Positions 10,371 to 21,806 of a DNA stretch of 64,000 nt are shown here, one piece after another. The DNA is from Agelas oroides (Eukaryota; Porifera; Demospongiae; Agelasida; Agelasidae), in NCBI GenBank assembly GCA_949130485.1, contig OX422185.1:5006928-5070927 (forward strand). Reading direction: 5' to 3'. The notes beneath the pieces were generated by a model. It was not told the origin of the DNA and did not search any database. It worked only from the letters and a program-made list of their open reading frames with translations. A program made the translations under genes and the position numbers. How positions within the stretch are numbered: the stretch's first letter is position 1; every line of letters starts with the position of its first letter.

Positions 10371-12408
10371 GAACTCACTATAATGAAGAGTTTGGTACAG
10401 TTCGACTACTCCGAACTCAGTCTATAGGGGGCACTATCAAGTTCAAAGTGGGCGAACTCACTCCAATGAAGAGTTTGGTGCAGTTCGACTACTCCGAACT
10501 CAGTCTATAGGGGGCACTATCAAGTTCAAAGTGGGCGAACTCACTCCGATGAAGAGTTTGGTGCAGTTCGACTACTCCGAACTCAGTCTATAGGGGGCAC
10601 TATCAAGTTCAAAGTGGGCGAACTCACTCCAATGAAGAGTTTGGTACAGTTCGACTACTCCGAACTCAGTCTATAGGGGGCACTATCAAGTTCAAAGTGG
10701 GCGAACTCACTCCGATGAAGAGTTTGGTGCAGTTCGACTACTCCGAACTCAGTCTATAGGGGGCACTATCAAGTTCAAAGTGGGCGAACTCACTCCGATG
10801 AAGAGTTTGGTGCAGTTCGACTACTCCGAACTCAGTCTATAGGGGGCACTATCAAGTTCAAAGTGGGCGAACTCACTCCAATGAAGAGTTTGGTGCAGTT
10901 CGACTACTCCGAACTCAGTCTATAGGGGGCACTATCAAGTTCAAAGTGGGCGAACTCACTCCAATGAAGAGTTTGGTGCAGTTCGACTACTCCGAACTCA
11001 GTCTATAGGGGGCACTATCAAGTTCAGAGTGGGCGAACTCACTCCAATGAAGAGTTTGGTGCAGTTCGACTACTCCGAACTCAGTCTATAGGGGGCACTA
11101 TCAAGTTCAAAGTGGGCGAACTCACTCCAATGAAGAGTTTGGTGCAGTTCGACTACTCCGAACTCAGTCTATAGGGGGCAATATCAAGTTCAAAGTGGGC
11201 GAACTCACTCCAATGAAGAGTTTGGTACAGTTCGACTACTCCGAACTCAGTCTATAGGGGGCACTATCAAGTTCAAAGTGGGCGAACTCACTCCAATGAA
11301 GAGTTTGGTGCAGTTCGACTACTCCGAACTCAGTCTATAGGGGGCACTATCAAGTTCAAAGTGGGCGAACTCACTCCAATGAAGAGTTTGGTGCAGTTCG
11401 ACTACTCCGAACTCAGTCTATAGGGGGCACTATCAAGTTCAAAGTGGGCGAACTCACTCCAATGAAGAGTTTGGTGCAGTTCGACTACTCCGAACTCAGT
11501 CTATAGGGGGCACTATCAAGTTCAAAGTGGGCGAACTCACTCCAATGAAGAGTTTGGTGCAGTTCGACTACTCCGAACTCAGTCTATAGGGGGCACTATC
11601 AAGTTCAAAGTGGGCGAACTCACTCCAATGAAGAGTTTGGTTGCAGTTCGACTACACCGAACTCAGTCTATAGGGGGCACTATCAAGTTCAAAGTGGGCG
11701 AACTCACTCCAATGAAGAGTTTGGTGCAGTTCGACTACTCCGAACTCAGTCTATAGGGGGCACTATCAAGTTCAAAGTGGGCGAACTCACTCCGATGAAG
11801 AGTTTGGTGCAGTTCGACTACTCCGAACTCAGTCTATAGGGGGCACTATCAAGTTCAAAGTGGGCGAACTCACTCCAATGAAGAGTTTGGTTGCAGTTCG
11901 ACTACTCCGAACTCAGTCTATAGGGGGCACTATCAAGTTCAAAGTGGGCGAACTCACTCCAATGAAGAGTTTGGTTGCAGTTCGACTACTCCGAACTCAG
12001 TCTATAGGGGGCAATATCAAGTTCAAAGTGGGCGAACTCACTCCAATGAAGAGTTTGGTGCAGTTCGACTACTCCGAACTCAGTCTATAGGGGGCAATAT
12101 CAAGTTCAAAGTGGGCGAACTCACTCCAATGAAGAGTTTGGTGCAGTTCGACTACTCCGAACTCAGTCTATAGGGGGCACTATCAAGTTCAAAGTGGGCG
12201 AACTCACTCCAATGAAGAGTTTGGTGCAGTTCGACTACTCCGAACTCAGTCTATAGGGGGCACTATCAAGTTCAAAGTGGGCGAACTCACTCCAATGAAG
12301 AGTTTGGTGCAGTTCGACTACTACCGAACTCAGCCAAAAGAAGGCAAGACTAAGTTCGAAGGGGCTGAATTCACTCTGATGGAGAGTTTGGTACAGTTCG
12401 ATAGTTAA
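10371..12408 (+). repeat. 83-bp minisatellite, 24 units plus a partial
   Basis: Units start GAACTCACTCC at 10371, 10454, 10537 and onward. The period is 83 bp, with three 84-bp units (extra T in TTGGTTGCAG) near 11640, 11888 and 11972. Inside each unit CGAACTC occurs twice. The last unit (12283) and the trailing partial (12367-12408) are diverged and match the flanks of the unexpanded locus at 38231-38355 and 45684-45808. Because 83 is not a multiple of three, a protein repeat is excluded. Confidence 0.97.
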
Positions 12409-13013
12409 CTAAAACAACACTGCTAGCTATGTCACATTCTTAGGATGTATGCTTATACAGCACCCCTAGCTTACATCACATCCTAGCTCAGAACGTCTGT
12501 GTGACATTCTAAGCTACCAGGCTCTTTTTTCTCCACTTATGCATGAGAGCCTGGGAATGAGACTACGGGATTTGGTACTGACATAATGACATACACAGTC
12601 TGATTTTTGTTACTAACTGCATGCCATACATACAAAGGAGGCTCCCATTCCAGGAAAATAGGGCAAATGAAACCACAGTAAAAGAATGGTTAACTACATT
12701 TAATATCATCTTGATAGAGCTAGAAAATACAAAATGTTAGCCTCGTACCCAGCCTCCTCCCCAGAAAAATGGGGAGAGAGCCTGGAAGATCTGATAATGT
12801 GCCCTGTGACGTACTGTGTGTAGTTTTGATGATCAAATTATTGCCCACGCAGTACATACTCAGTGTTATAAGTGCTACACAGCCCTTGTAGTTCTGGATG
12901 TCGCTGAGACTACAGATCGGGACAAAACAGTTTGTACTTGCATCAGTCACGTGAAAAACATTTCAGGCCTTTTCTACACAACCGCAATGAAGGATTGGAG
13001 AAGATACTTTATA

Positions 13014-13205
13014 GACCCAGTTAAACTAGGTCTTCCAAAAATTTTCCAAGGTTTAGTCAAAATGCTCACATCACGGAACCAGAAATCAGTCACCCAGCTG
13101 TCCTTATATACCCTGGCTTGTTCCTAACACTTGTGGGTTTGTGTGACGTCATATAGCATTGTAGTGTGTGATATTCATTGACAGTTTATTAGAGCTGTGA
13201 ATCTG
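13014..13205 (+). repeat. Recurrent module, copy with CRE-like box
   Basis: AGACCCAGTTAAACTAGGTC gives a nearly perfect hairpin. TTATATACCC and TGTGACGTCATA follow, then ATTCATTGACAG. Confidence 0.75.
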
Positions 13206-13559
13206 CTCATACAATGTGCACCAACCCTTGTTTCCAGGCTCACCTAGCCTCGTTAGCCTCAAACCCAGGCTTTCCGTTCCGGATTTTGTCTCGCAGCTTT
13301 GGAGAAAAATCGGAGGGAAAGCCTGGACGGATTTCTCACGTGATACAGTGGCACCGTGACGTCAATCTACCAGCCGCGAAAGCAACACGTCACACGGAAT
13401 GTTCCGTGTTATTGTGTCTGGGGGAAAGAAGATGCAAGACCTAGTCCAAGTCCATGGCGAAAGAGTTACCTGGCGTGCGGGCTCTTTGTTCATCAAGCAT
13501 AGCTGTACAGCAGCCGACTGGATATTTTAGTGGTCACAGCTTTTCCGAAATACATAAGC

Positions 13560-14114
13560 TTATGCATGGGCTCCACAAAAAAGCTTCCAATTAAAGCTCA
13601 GTTTTCGTCCTGGGCTACCAAGAAATATATTTTGTGATGCTACAACCGATTTCATTATGTTTAATAATGAATACATTGCCCAAAACAGATTGAGACAGCA
13701 TGTACAAGGGGTCCAAGGCATGCAGGGTCCATAGCAAGTCTGCAGAACTTGAGTCGTGAAGTATACATAGGTTTCCGACCTCATCCTGGGGAGAAGTACC
13801 ATGGGTACTAAGGCAAACATTCCAGCCACCGTCACAGACTGTAGTGTTCTTGTCATTGGAGTTAGAGATTGCAGTAGTAGCATTGCTCGCCAAGTTGACT
13901 TGCGATCAATCAACTCAGAGGCTATAGCCTCACACCCAGGATCCTCCCCGCTTTTCTGCATGGGGAGGAGCCTGGGTGTGAGTCTAGGCTCACCCACTCT
14001 GGAGCCTGAACATTCCCAGGCGGGGAGACATAGCTTGGTATCTTTTCTCATGTGCGATCGGAAAAGGGCTATACATTTGCAAAACAAAAAGGCAACATTT
14101 TGTGCACTGTTCAA
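13560..14114 (-). other. Low-copy stretch with two overlapping minus-strand ORFs, unrecognised
   Basis: On the minus strand two overlapping frames are open: 184 codons (14114-13560) and 92 codons (13893-13615). The shorter one (starting MASNATTAISNSND and containing CDGGWNVCLSTHG) has the more protein-like composition. No domain is recognised. The longer frame crosses a TAGCCTC...GGGGAGGAGCC hairpin MITE at 13919-14000, so its N-terminal part is repeat. It may be an exon remnant or chance. Confidence 0.2.
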
Positions 14115-14478
14115 CCAGCTATATATACATTCAATATTTGGTGTATAGAATATTTGCCTCCACTAGCTAGATATGCGTAGTCAGTTGCTCGGTACTTTTG
14201 CCCTTTTTGATGCTCTGAGCTTTCTACCACCATTCTACCTTCGGTGTCACTCACATGAGGAAAAATACTAGGCTCTCCCTGCCTTCACAATTGCCATGTT
14301 TGCATGCCAGAGCACCATTAGTGTAGACCTCATCCATTTTTTTACTCTTTGATTAGCATTCACAACTAGGGTACATACTTGCAGAAAGCCTTGCATGTGA
14401 AGCAGAGGGCCAAAAGCATGACAGAAGGGTGGTGAAAAATAGGCCAGAGATCATCATCACAACGGTACAATGCACACC

Positions 14479-14490
<12 letters not shown>

Positions 14491-14556
<66 letters not shown>
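14491..14556 (+). repeat. (GA)33 microsatellite
   Basis: An uninterrupted GA run following a short CA tract. The paralogous locus in block C (47368-47424) has a longer CA and a much shorter GA part. Confidence 0.97.
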
Positions 14557-14560
<4 letters not shown>

Positions 14561-14604
14561 AAGAGAGAATGTAAAGCAAGGAGAGTATACGTGTATTTGC
14601 AGAT

Positions 14605-14822
14605 ATGTAGACCCAGTCATACTAGGTCTTCCAAAAATTTTTTTTTCCAATTCGGAAATAATACTTGCCAATAATCGCACAGGTAGTCCTGATTGCCTAA
14701 GTAGTAATATACCACTGTAGCCTTTATATACTCCAGCCTGTTCGTAACAATTATGGGTTTTGTAGAACACATATTCATTGACAGTTTAGGTTATTCATTG
14801 ACAGTTGATAAGCAGTGAATCT
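14605..14822 (+). repeat. Recurrent module copy
   Basis: AGACCCAGTCATACTAGGTC hairpin; TTTATATACTCCAGCCTGTTC replaces the usual TATATACCC; two copies of ATTCATTGACAG. Confidence 0.75.
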
Positions 14823-14985
14823 AGTTATGCATGTTGCTGGGAGACTTGGGAGTTGGCAGTCATTGGTCTACTGAACGGACCAGAACAGAACATAACAGCT
14901 CTGTCACAATATTTCACGAAACGGAGTTGGTTCCTACCGTACTACTTGCATGACTGGTGTGCTATTATGCAAATACCGCCTTGTG

Positions 14986-15601
14986 TAGCCTCGTTCCCAG
15001 GCTCTCCCCTCGTCCCGACGAAAATAAAAACGGATCGCGGAGGGGGAGAGCCTGGGACCGATTTGCACGTGATATCGCGGCACGTAGACGTCACAGCAAT
15101 AATTACAAAAGTTGTGACGCAATTATGCAGCCACGTGATTGGCTGACTCGAACAGCTACGATATACTACTGAAACAAGTGAGCTGGGACTGTGTCGGTGA
15201 GACCTCGGCACGGGTCAAACAGCAGCGACGGTGGAGAAGTACCCAGTACATAGGAAAAACTTTGCCTATTTACTGTTACCATGTTCTGCTTTAAAAAATT
15301 GCTACGAGGCTACGAAGAAAGACTTTAGTTGGCTAGCGCCACACTCTGGCGTACGAAATAAACTCACAACCACACTGAAGCTCCAACATAGCTACACAAC
15401 AATAAACGAGTTGTAGTAACAAACTCCTGAGCTGGGAGTACTTCGTGGCTCCTTCGCGGTCTTCACGTGAGTGACGTTTCAGGTTATTTAATGGTTAGTG
15501 CAAAGTCGTCGTTCCGCGATATCACATGCGAATCGGTCCCAGGCTCTCCCCCTCCGTTTTTATTTTCGTCGGGGCGAGGGGAGAGCCTGGGAACGAGGCT
15601 A
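14986..15601. mobile_element. 616-bp element with ~90-bp TIRs and 8-bp TSD
   Basis: The left end TAGCCTCGTTCCCAGGCTCT and the right end AGAGCCTGGGAACGAGGCTA are inverse copies extending about 90 bp, through CGACGAAAATAAAAACGG, GGGGGAGAGCCTGGGACCGA and GTGATATCGCGG. The left arm has a 6-bp insertion. The 8-bp duplication GCCTTGTG lies at 14978-14985 and 15602-15609. Eight bp fits hAT-type transposition. The interior has no recognisable transposase. The block C copy (47846-48110) lost the interior and the right TIR. Confidence 0.9.
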
Positions 15602-15867
15602 GCCTTGTGTGCTGAATTGCTCTTGCAGCTGGTTGTGTTACTTGTTTTTATATATCCCACCTAGTATAGTTTTATCTATACAACAGGTGGGGGTTAACTG
15701 TGATAATTTCCCTCCCTGAGGGCTACAAGGGAAATTACGCCCTCTCCATGCATTTTTAGCTTACAGTCCACTACATTGCTATAGTATAGAACAGATAATA
15801 ATGTGTAAATAATATTGAAGTTACAGTAAACACTTGCACATGTACACGTGTTTATAGTGATAGCAAC

Positions 15868-15910
15868 AAAGGACCAATCAGGTGGGATATATAAGTTATA
15901 GCACAGGTGG
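15868..15910 (+). promoter_or_regulatory. CCAAT plus TATA promoter-like pair
   Basis: GGACCAATCAGG is followed 4 bp later by GATATATAAG. The same pair is preserved in block C at 48180-48222. No ORF of substance follows, so a transposon-borne or fortuitous promoter is as likely as a functional one. Confidence 0.35.
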
Positions 15911-16864
15911 CCAGGGATTTATGGCTGTAGTAAACAAACCTTGTCTTCGGGCTATGCCCTCCAACTTGGTCTGTTTACTAGGCCTAGTTGTATGGTGTAA
16001 ACGTAAGCTCTACTCAGTAGTCTCATCATGCATGCTACTTGTCTTTTGTTTCTCTGGCAGATGCAGGCATGCAATACCAGGCAGGGTTCTCGCTAGAAAT
16101 CTACTTCCAAATGGTGCACAGTACAATAGGCACATCCTCTCTCCACACTGCTACTGAAATGTTAAGTGGGAAGCCAGGAAAGTAACTCTAATGGGCAGGG
16201 TTTAGAAGTGATCCAAATGGTGCTCTTACCAAAATCCACCACATCCAAATGGTGCTGCAATTAACCATAATATGATCAGCCAAAGGCCTAGCGAGAACCC
16301 TGAAACCAGGGCTCCTGCCAGCTAGTGAGTGTCATGGCAGCAACTGTACTAACCGTCACATACAAAAGGCTGTCGGCTTAAAATGTCCGTATAATTTGTC
16401 AAAGTAACACTTCAAAAAACCCTTGCTTACTGTCCAAACAGTATCACGGCCGGTTACTGGAGCATTTCAACAATGTGACATTTTGCAGTCGTGTGTGCAG
16501 TAGTATTTGAACCGGTTTCATTCCGTAAAATAATGTGACAGAACTGTTCTGTTCCATTCCGTAGAATAATGACCGCCATACTAAAATGATGTGTGGGAGC
16601 AAGCATAATTAATACTATATGAAACACTACAAATATAGCAGTGGTTTCTCTCACATATACTAAGTATTTAACCTTGTGGGGGAGCCATGCATGAGAGCCT
16701 GGGAACAAGACAAACGAAACTCATTAGCAAATCCAAACGACCATGGTTGCAGTCTCAAGACGTAGATAGCAGAGAAGTGGTTGGCTCAAGCTTGACTGGT
16801 TCACAGAGTTCATGCAAAAGTGCTCTCATGCCTTCCAGGAAGGTTTTTATTCCAAGAAAAGTGA

Positions 16865-17225
16865 GGTATGTTTTAGTACCAAAAATGGCACATTTCGGTG
16901 TACTACCATGGCACATTCAGCACTGAAATTTGCCAAAATTGGTACGAAATGTGCCGTTTCTACCCAAATGGATCCAAAATTGGCACGAAATGAATTCCTT
17001 GTCCTATAGGTGACTGGTGTGCAATTTGTACCATAAATGGAAGTAATCCAAATTTGGTGCAATATTTCATACCACATCAGTCACCTATAGGACAAGGAAT
17101 TCATTTTGTGCCAATTTTGGATCCACTTGTGGTAGAAACAGCACATTTCGTGCCAATTTTGGCAAATTTCAGTGCTGAATGTTAAGGGATTAAAACAGTA
17201 CACCGAAATATGCCATTAATGGCAC
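16865..17225. mobile_element. Long fold-back element, arms ~140 bp
   Basis: The left arm (about 16865-17015) and right arm (17079 to about 17225) are reverse complements, joined by a 63-bp loop. Shared arm words include ATTTCGGTGTACT, ATTCAGCACTGAAATTTGCC, CAAAATTGGCACGAAATG and GAATTCCTTGTCCTATAGG. The words GGCAC and GTGCC recur throughout. It is an unclassified hairpin MITE. I cannot define a target duplication. Confidence 0.8.
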
Positions 17226-17239
17226 ACGAAAAGCACTTG

Positions 17240-18260
17240 AAACAAAATTCCAACCTGTCTAAAAGCCATTTTCCCAGTAAATTCTGTTAACTGGAAGTTT
17301 TGTGGCTATACTATGCGCTAAACACTTTTGCCCTTCAAAAATCAGTTTTTCTAAATTTGCTTGAGAGTGAAGCCTGTTGATTACCCTCACAATAAACTTA
17401 CACGTAAAGACTACTTTCACACACCATCTGGACTCTTTAACTTCACGAAGCAGGGCTACACTAGATGCTAAACACTTTTTCTGAACATGGTGACTGTTGG
17501 CAGTAGGCCTGTGCTTATTATGCTGGCATAATTTAGGGGGGACTTCCTGTCACCGAGCATAATACCAGAATAATTGGAATAAAATGGGAATAGTTCCCGT
17601 GTACACATGTAGACATGGCAGAAGCTGGTGAATTCAGCGGGGGGGGGGGCAGTCATCATGTGTTGAGCTTGTGGAGTCAGATGAAGACTCTGAAGTGCAG
17701 AGGTCAAGTAGTTCTGCTACCACAAGTAGCCTTCTGAACAGTTTGCATTGCCCAAAGTCATCAGAGCTGTCATGTAAAAGAAGGTCGATCGTAACCCGCC
17801 CAGCGTTAACTCTTTCTGGACTGTATGTGTGATGTCACTTATGTGTCATTGTAAAGTGTCTGTTTTTCTATGCATGATGCATGGATATAATGAGAAAAAC
17901 AGGTACTTGTACCAGTTCAGCGGCTGATTTCACTAGTTGGCACAACCTTTGCTGTCAGTAGGACCATGTCTTCATTTAGCCCCCTGTCTTTCACCCTTGT
18001 TTACCGCACCCTTCATACCTATGGCCTTCCTCTAATTAGTCAAACTTTGTGCTATTGCTGCTTGGTCACTACCTGGAGGTGTGTGCTTCTAGCGGATCTG
18101 CTTAACGATTTTTTACGGGCAGGACGAAATGGCGTGCCACCTACACCCAGTACTTCTTGGGATGCAGTTACCACCTGCACCCCATGCCGTCACTGTTTTC
18201 TTTCCACTTGGGGTGCAGTTAGGCTTGAGAAAAAAAGGAAAGGATTCTATTCCCTGGCCG
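17240..18260. other. Unassigned sequence
   Basis: A poly-G run lies at 17639-17649. The 147-codon plus frame from 17966 ends in translated telomere-like repeat and has no domain. Nothing else is supported. Confidence 0.4.
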
Positions 18261-18264
18261 TACC

Positions 18265-18358
18265 CATAACCCTAACTGTAACACTAAGTAAGGCCCTAAC
18301 CCTAACCCTAACCCTAAACTTAAACCTAACCCCAAACCCTAAACCCTTAACCCTTAAC
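18265..18358 (-). repeat. Interstitial telomere-like tract (TTAGGG)n
   Basis: Four perfect tandem CCCTAA units (about 18293-18316) lie within about 90 bp of degenerate versions (CCCATAA, CCCTAAA, CCCTTAA). It reads as TTAGGG on the minus strand, the common metazoan telomere repeat. Confidence 0.9.
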
Positions 18359-18480
18359 CATTTAGCCAACAAGCCACAACAGACGACAAGCACACTATTT
18401 TTGGTCTAATGTATTTTATCCACGGCAGCACAACGGACTATCACACTAGCGAGTCGAACGATGCAATCTTCATTATGTAA

Positions 18481-18600
18481 TAGATAGACCACAGTAGACA
18501 GGGTTTTATGGTCCATAAACCACCTGAGCCCAAGGGCGCAGCCCGAGGGTGAGGGTTGTTTATGGACCATAAATCCCTGTCTACTGTGATTTATCTGTTA
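18481..18600. mobile_element. ~120-bp hairpin element, arms ~39 bp
   Basis: The arms carry CACAGTAGACAGGG and its complement, plus TATGGTCCATAAAC/GTTTATGGACCATA. The loop is rich in CCCGAGGG/GCGCAGCCC. A conserved downstream tail (CTCTGATTGGTCC, GTAAACAAGGTA) follows here and at 34868, so the full repeat runs to about 18725. Confidence 0.8.
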
Positions 18601-18910
18601 TATTCTCCACTCTGATTGGTCCTTGTTGTTATTAGCAAACACACATGGTAGTTTTCACTGTAAACAAGGTATGTTATTAGTAAACATGTGAAGCAGTTTA
18701 CACTGTAAACAAGGTAGCTTACAGGGCTTTGTCTTTGGTGGTTTGGTAAGTGCAGGACAGATTGCTTATGAATATTCAATAAATGATGTAACTGCAACAT
18801 GGGTCATGGTGAACTTAGCCTCTCCCTACCACTGAAGCTGTTAGAGAGGGTGGTTAGTCTCATTCCCACACCGTTAATGTTGCGGTACACGCATGTGAGA
18901 GAGGCGGGTC

Positions 18911-19190
18911 TCATGAATGTAGTACATATTCCCACCATGGGTAGTGAGAGCTCCAATCAGATTGCAAAAAGTATGTAATAATATTTTGAGTCAAATTGGC
19001 TTCACTTACGCTCGTTCCCAGGCCTCCCCCGTTTTTGTTCTTCAGTCTGCATTCAGTATAATACACGGAAGCAGAATAGCAGTGAAAATGGGTCAGGCCT
19101 GGGAACACTTACCATGTGACGCGGACTACTAAATGTGGACCCCCCACATCCACTTCACATCCACCTGACGTCATTGCCGTGATAATTAGT
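18911..19190 (+). repeat. Interspersed repeat with CGTTCCCAGGCCTCCC ends
   Basis: Near-identical to 22060-22270 and 52950-53170. It contains a GTTCCCAGGCCT...AGGCCTGGGAAC inverted pair around TGCATTCAGTATAATACACG. It is the same terminal style as the 8-bp-TSD family. Confidence 0.75.
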
Positions 19191-19529
19191 GTTCCCAGTA
19201 CAATTGGCCAATGAACCAATCAGAGGTGTTACCTCCAAAATTCCAAGGTGCTCTGAAAATGTTTTACTGTATTCACCAGACCCCATTCTTACTAAGGGTC
19301 TTGCTGAGGATCTGGGAGTGAGACTAGAGTGAGCTGTATTAGTGCAATTTGGGGTAAACGTGAGTGGCGCACATGTTTCAGTTTGCCATACTCTTTGTTC
19401 ACCATGCTCATGATGTCGTCCGTCCTGTGAGCACTGGCTACAGTGTAGGGGTATAGTGGTTCATAATCTACACATTAGATGGTACAAGTCATCTGCAGTG
19501 GTTAATGGCCAAATCATTAGGAAACATCA

Positions 19530-19650
19530 TTTTTACAACTTCTGGGGTATATGGAACAGAATCTACAGAATCTACAACTTCCTGTCAGTATATGGAAAAT
19601 AATACCCATCTGTTACCACAGAAACAGGGGTGAAGTGGAGTATATAATTA
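19530..19650 (+). repeat. Repeat shared with 35120-35245
   Basis: The words TATATGGAACAGAATCTACA and ACAACTTCCTGTCAGTATAT occur at both places in the same order. ACAGAATCTACAGAATCTACA is itself a short tandem. Confidence 0.75.
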
Positions 19651-20036
19651 TATTCCTAGTACACGCGCCAATAGTATTTGCCATAGAGCAACATGACTAA
19701 TATTTTCCCATATTCGATAGTACGTATTCGATAGCCCGCAGGGCATATGCTGCGTAGCAACCGCGGCATGTGCTTTAATTGGAATGCACTCATAGCCGCT
19801 GCAGAAACAATGAATAAGCTTTCATTCTGGATGAAGATGGCATTATTTACTGACTTACGGTACTTTCTTCCACTGGTAGAGGGATCGGCACGTGTGCTGG
19901 TGCTGTCCAAAGCTAGAAACAGGCCAGCAGCCTGAAGCTTATTAAATATGCATGCAGCAAAGACCTTTGTACTGCGCATGCGCAGTAGCTGTCTATTTTC
20001 TAGGTGCTGCTAAATCAGAGTAGTATATAATAAATC

Positions 20037-20098
20037 TATTATTTGATGTGTGAGAAGACAATATGGCTGGATATTGCCTTCTCACCCATCAAATAATA
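20037..20098. repeat. 28-bp-arm hairpin
   Basis: TATTATTTGATGTGTGAGAAGACAATAT pairs with 20071-20098 around the loop GGCTGG. A half-copy with the loop in the opposite orientation was used as filler DNA at 42264-42298. Confidence 0.8.
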
Positions 20099-20178
20099 TA
20101 TATGTATATATTATCTGTCATACATATTCTGTATGTCTGTTTATACTGCAATTAACGCAACCGTGCACCGCATGCGGT

Positions 20179-20435
20179 CTACAAGTAACATTTTCGCTCC
20201 GCAACAACTTTCCAGCATGAGCAGGGCGTACGCAGTTTTCCAATGGGCGAAGACGGCGTGGAGAGATGCTTGGGAGGAGTAGCTGGAACATGAACGTTTA
20301 CTGTACGAGGGCTCCAAGTTGCGAAGACACCCCTGGTTACTTTACACAACGCAGATGGCAGCTGCGATTCTTTGACAGTTGAATAGCTGACGGTGTAGTT
20401 ATCATGTGCAGCGACTTTCGATGCCTCTCCTATTT
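20179..20435 (-). CDS. Possible terminal exon, unrecognised
   Basis: Minus-strand open frame of about 85 codons ending in TAG at 20179. Its 5' edge is an acceptor-like TTACACAAATAG|GAG, and an ATG lies further upstream at 20472. The composition is protein-like (contains SKVAAHDNYTVSYSTVKES and TWSPRTVNVHVP), and the DNA is not seen elsewhere in the window. No family is recognised and no matching upstream exon found. It could be a genuine last exon, an old pseudogene, or chance. Confidence 0.28.
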
Positions 20436-20917
20436 GTGTAAGAGCTATGCATGATAGTGTGTTCAGAATCAATAGAGGTCAGCAAAACTCAAGACTTAAC
20501 CCCTGCTATCTGCAGACATGCATGACCTGTATGCTGTAACCTGGTAATAAGACTGGTGAAGTCTTCCTGTTAGCCAAAGAATGCTTCTCTGCTTCGCCCG
20601 CTCATCAATGTTCTGCATACTAGTTATTTAACACAAGTGTGTGCAGGTTGCTTATGAATATTTAATAAGATGACGCAACCGCAACATGGACGGCCAGCTT
20701 CTACCTTCTAGCCTCGTCCCCAGGCCCCACCCTAAATTCGGGAAAGGGGCCTGGTGTCACTTGCAAACTTTCTTGTATGTGTGTAATTATGTAACAATTA
20801 CGTGCCTTGCGTGATCACGTGGTCGCCAGCTACAGTTGACAACGGCATTACCAAGTAGATGAACAGATCTTGATAGGAAGTGACTATAGGCAAATCTTGT
20901 GAGGCAGAGTAGTAGCC

Positions 20918-21533
20918 TAGCCTCGTACCCAGGCCCCTCCCCCCCAAGGAGAGGCCTGGTACACACTGTTTGCGCATGCGCGATATATTCCGTTATATTT
21001 TCCATAAAAAACTTGGTGCACTTATCTTGTCCGTATGCAGAAGATTATACTAACCAAGAATACAAGGCTTTCTTCAAAATAGACTCCTGTGGCAACTTGA
21101 CTTGCAGAATACTACTAAAGAACTACTTTTCAGACGTGGCAGTATCATTCCTTCAAAACGTATACTCAAACAGAAAGGTAACAAATCGATTTGCCAAAAG
21201 GCCCGTTCGTAGCCATAAAACACTTATCTCTCTTCGTACACAACTTGTAGTGGCTCCGTCTTGAACATAACTTTACAACAGAAACGGCGCACGATAAAGT
21301 TTTACCAAACAGCGATTTGCCCGGAGAAGCAGCCACACTTCAGAGCCACACTTCAGAGCCGCACTCCGTCACCTATTTGCGTGAAACGAACATGCACGGT
21401 TCGTATACGTACCTAATGTACAGTAAGTATCCGTTATTGTACAAATCCCCTAAAAACTGGGGATATTATGCGCATGCGCAAACAGTGTGTACCAGGCCTC
21501 TCCTCGGGGGGGAGGGGCCTGGGGACAAGGCTA
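20918..21533. mobile_element. 616-bp TIR element with AGTAGTAGCC duplication
   Basis: The left end TAGCCTCGTACCCAGGCCCC and the right end GGGGCCTGGGGACAAGGCTA belong to inverted arms of about 75 bp that also carry AGGCCTGGTACACACTG and GCGCATGCGC. AGTAGTAGCC flanks both sides (20908-20917 and 21534-21543). The interior (20990-21265) contains a plus-strand frame with AEDYTNQEYKAFFKIDSC that looks coding-like but matches nothing I know. Only the right half is present in block E (52153-52480). Confidence 0.8.
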
Positions 21534-21806
21534 AGTAGTAGCCTAGCAAGCGTAACTACACTCCAAGTTTCTGAAATTCGATGTTTATGAAAAGTCTACC
21601 ACTTTCATGTGTCAAGAATTTAGATGGACAAACACGATTCCTCTACTCCAAAACGCAAACGAAGACTGCTGATACAGCACACACACACACACTGGAATTT
21701 TGCAACATGAGGCCCCTTTCCCGATTTCTGAGTGGGGCCTGAGGATGAGGCTGGAAGGGGAGATAGCCCCGTCCCCATCTCCCTTCAACGGTGCTACAGC
21801 GCTAGT

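Noticed and set aside
10371..12408. Regular repeat array considered as a CRISPR-like structure
   Set aside because: Units are contiguous 83-bp copies with no variable spacers, in an animal-type genome.
13560..14114. 184-codon minus-strand ORF as a gene
   Set aside because: Its 5' part is a TAGCCTC/GGGGAGG hairpin MITE shared with 30470 and 46800; no domain recognised; an overlapping frame is equally open.
17966..18409. 147-codon plus-strand ORF
   Set aside because: The C-terminal third is translated telomere-like repeat; the rest has no motif.
19866..19935. Minus-strand exon between TTCAG|GCTGC and TACC|GTAAGT
   Set aside because: Good donor but poor acceptor, very short, no partner exon or family similarity.
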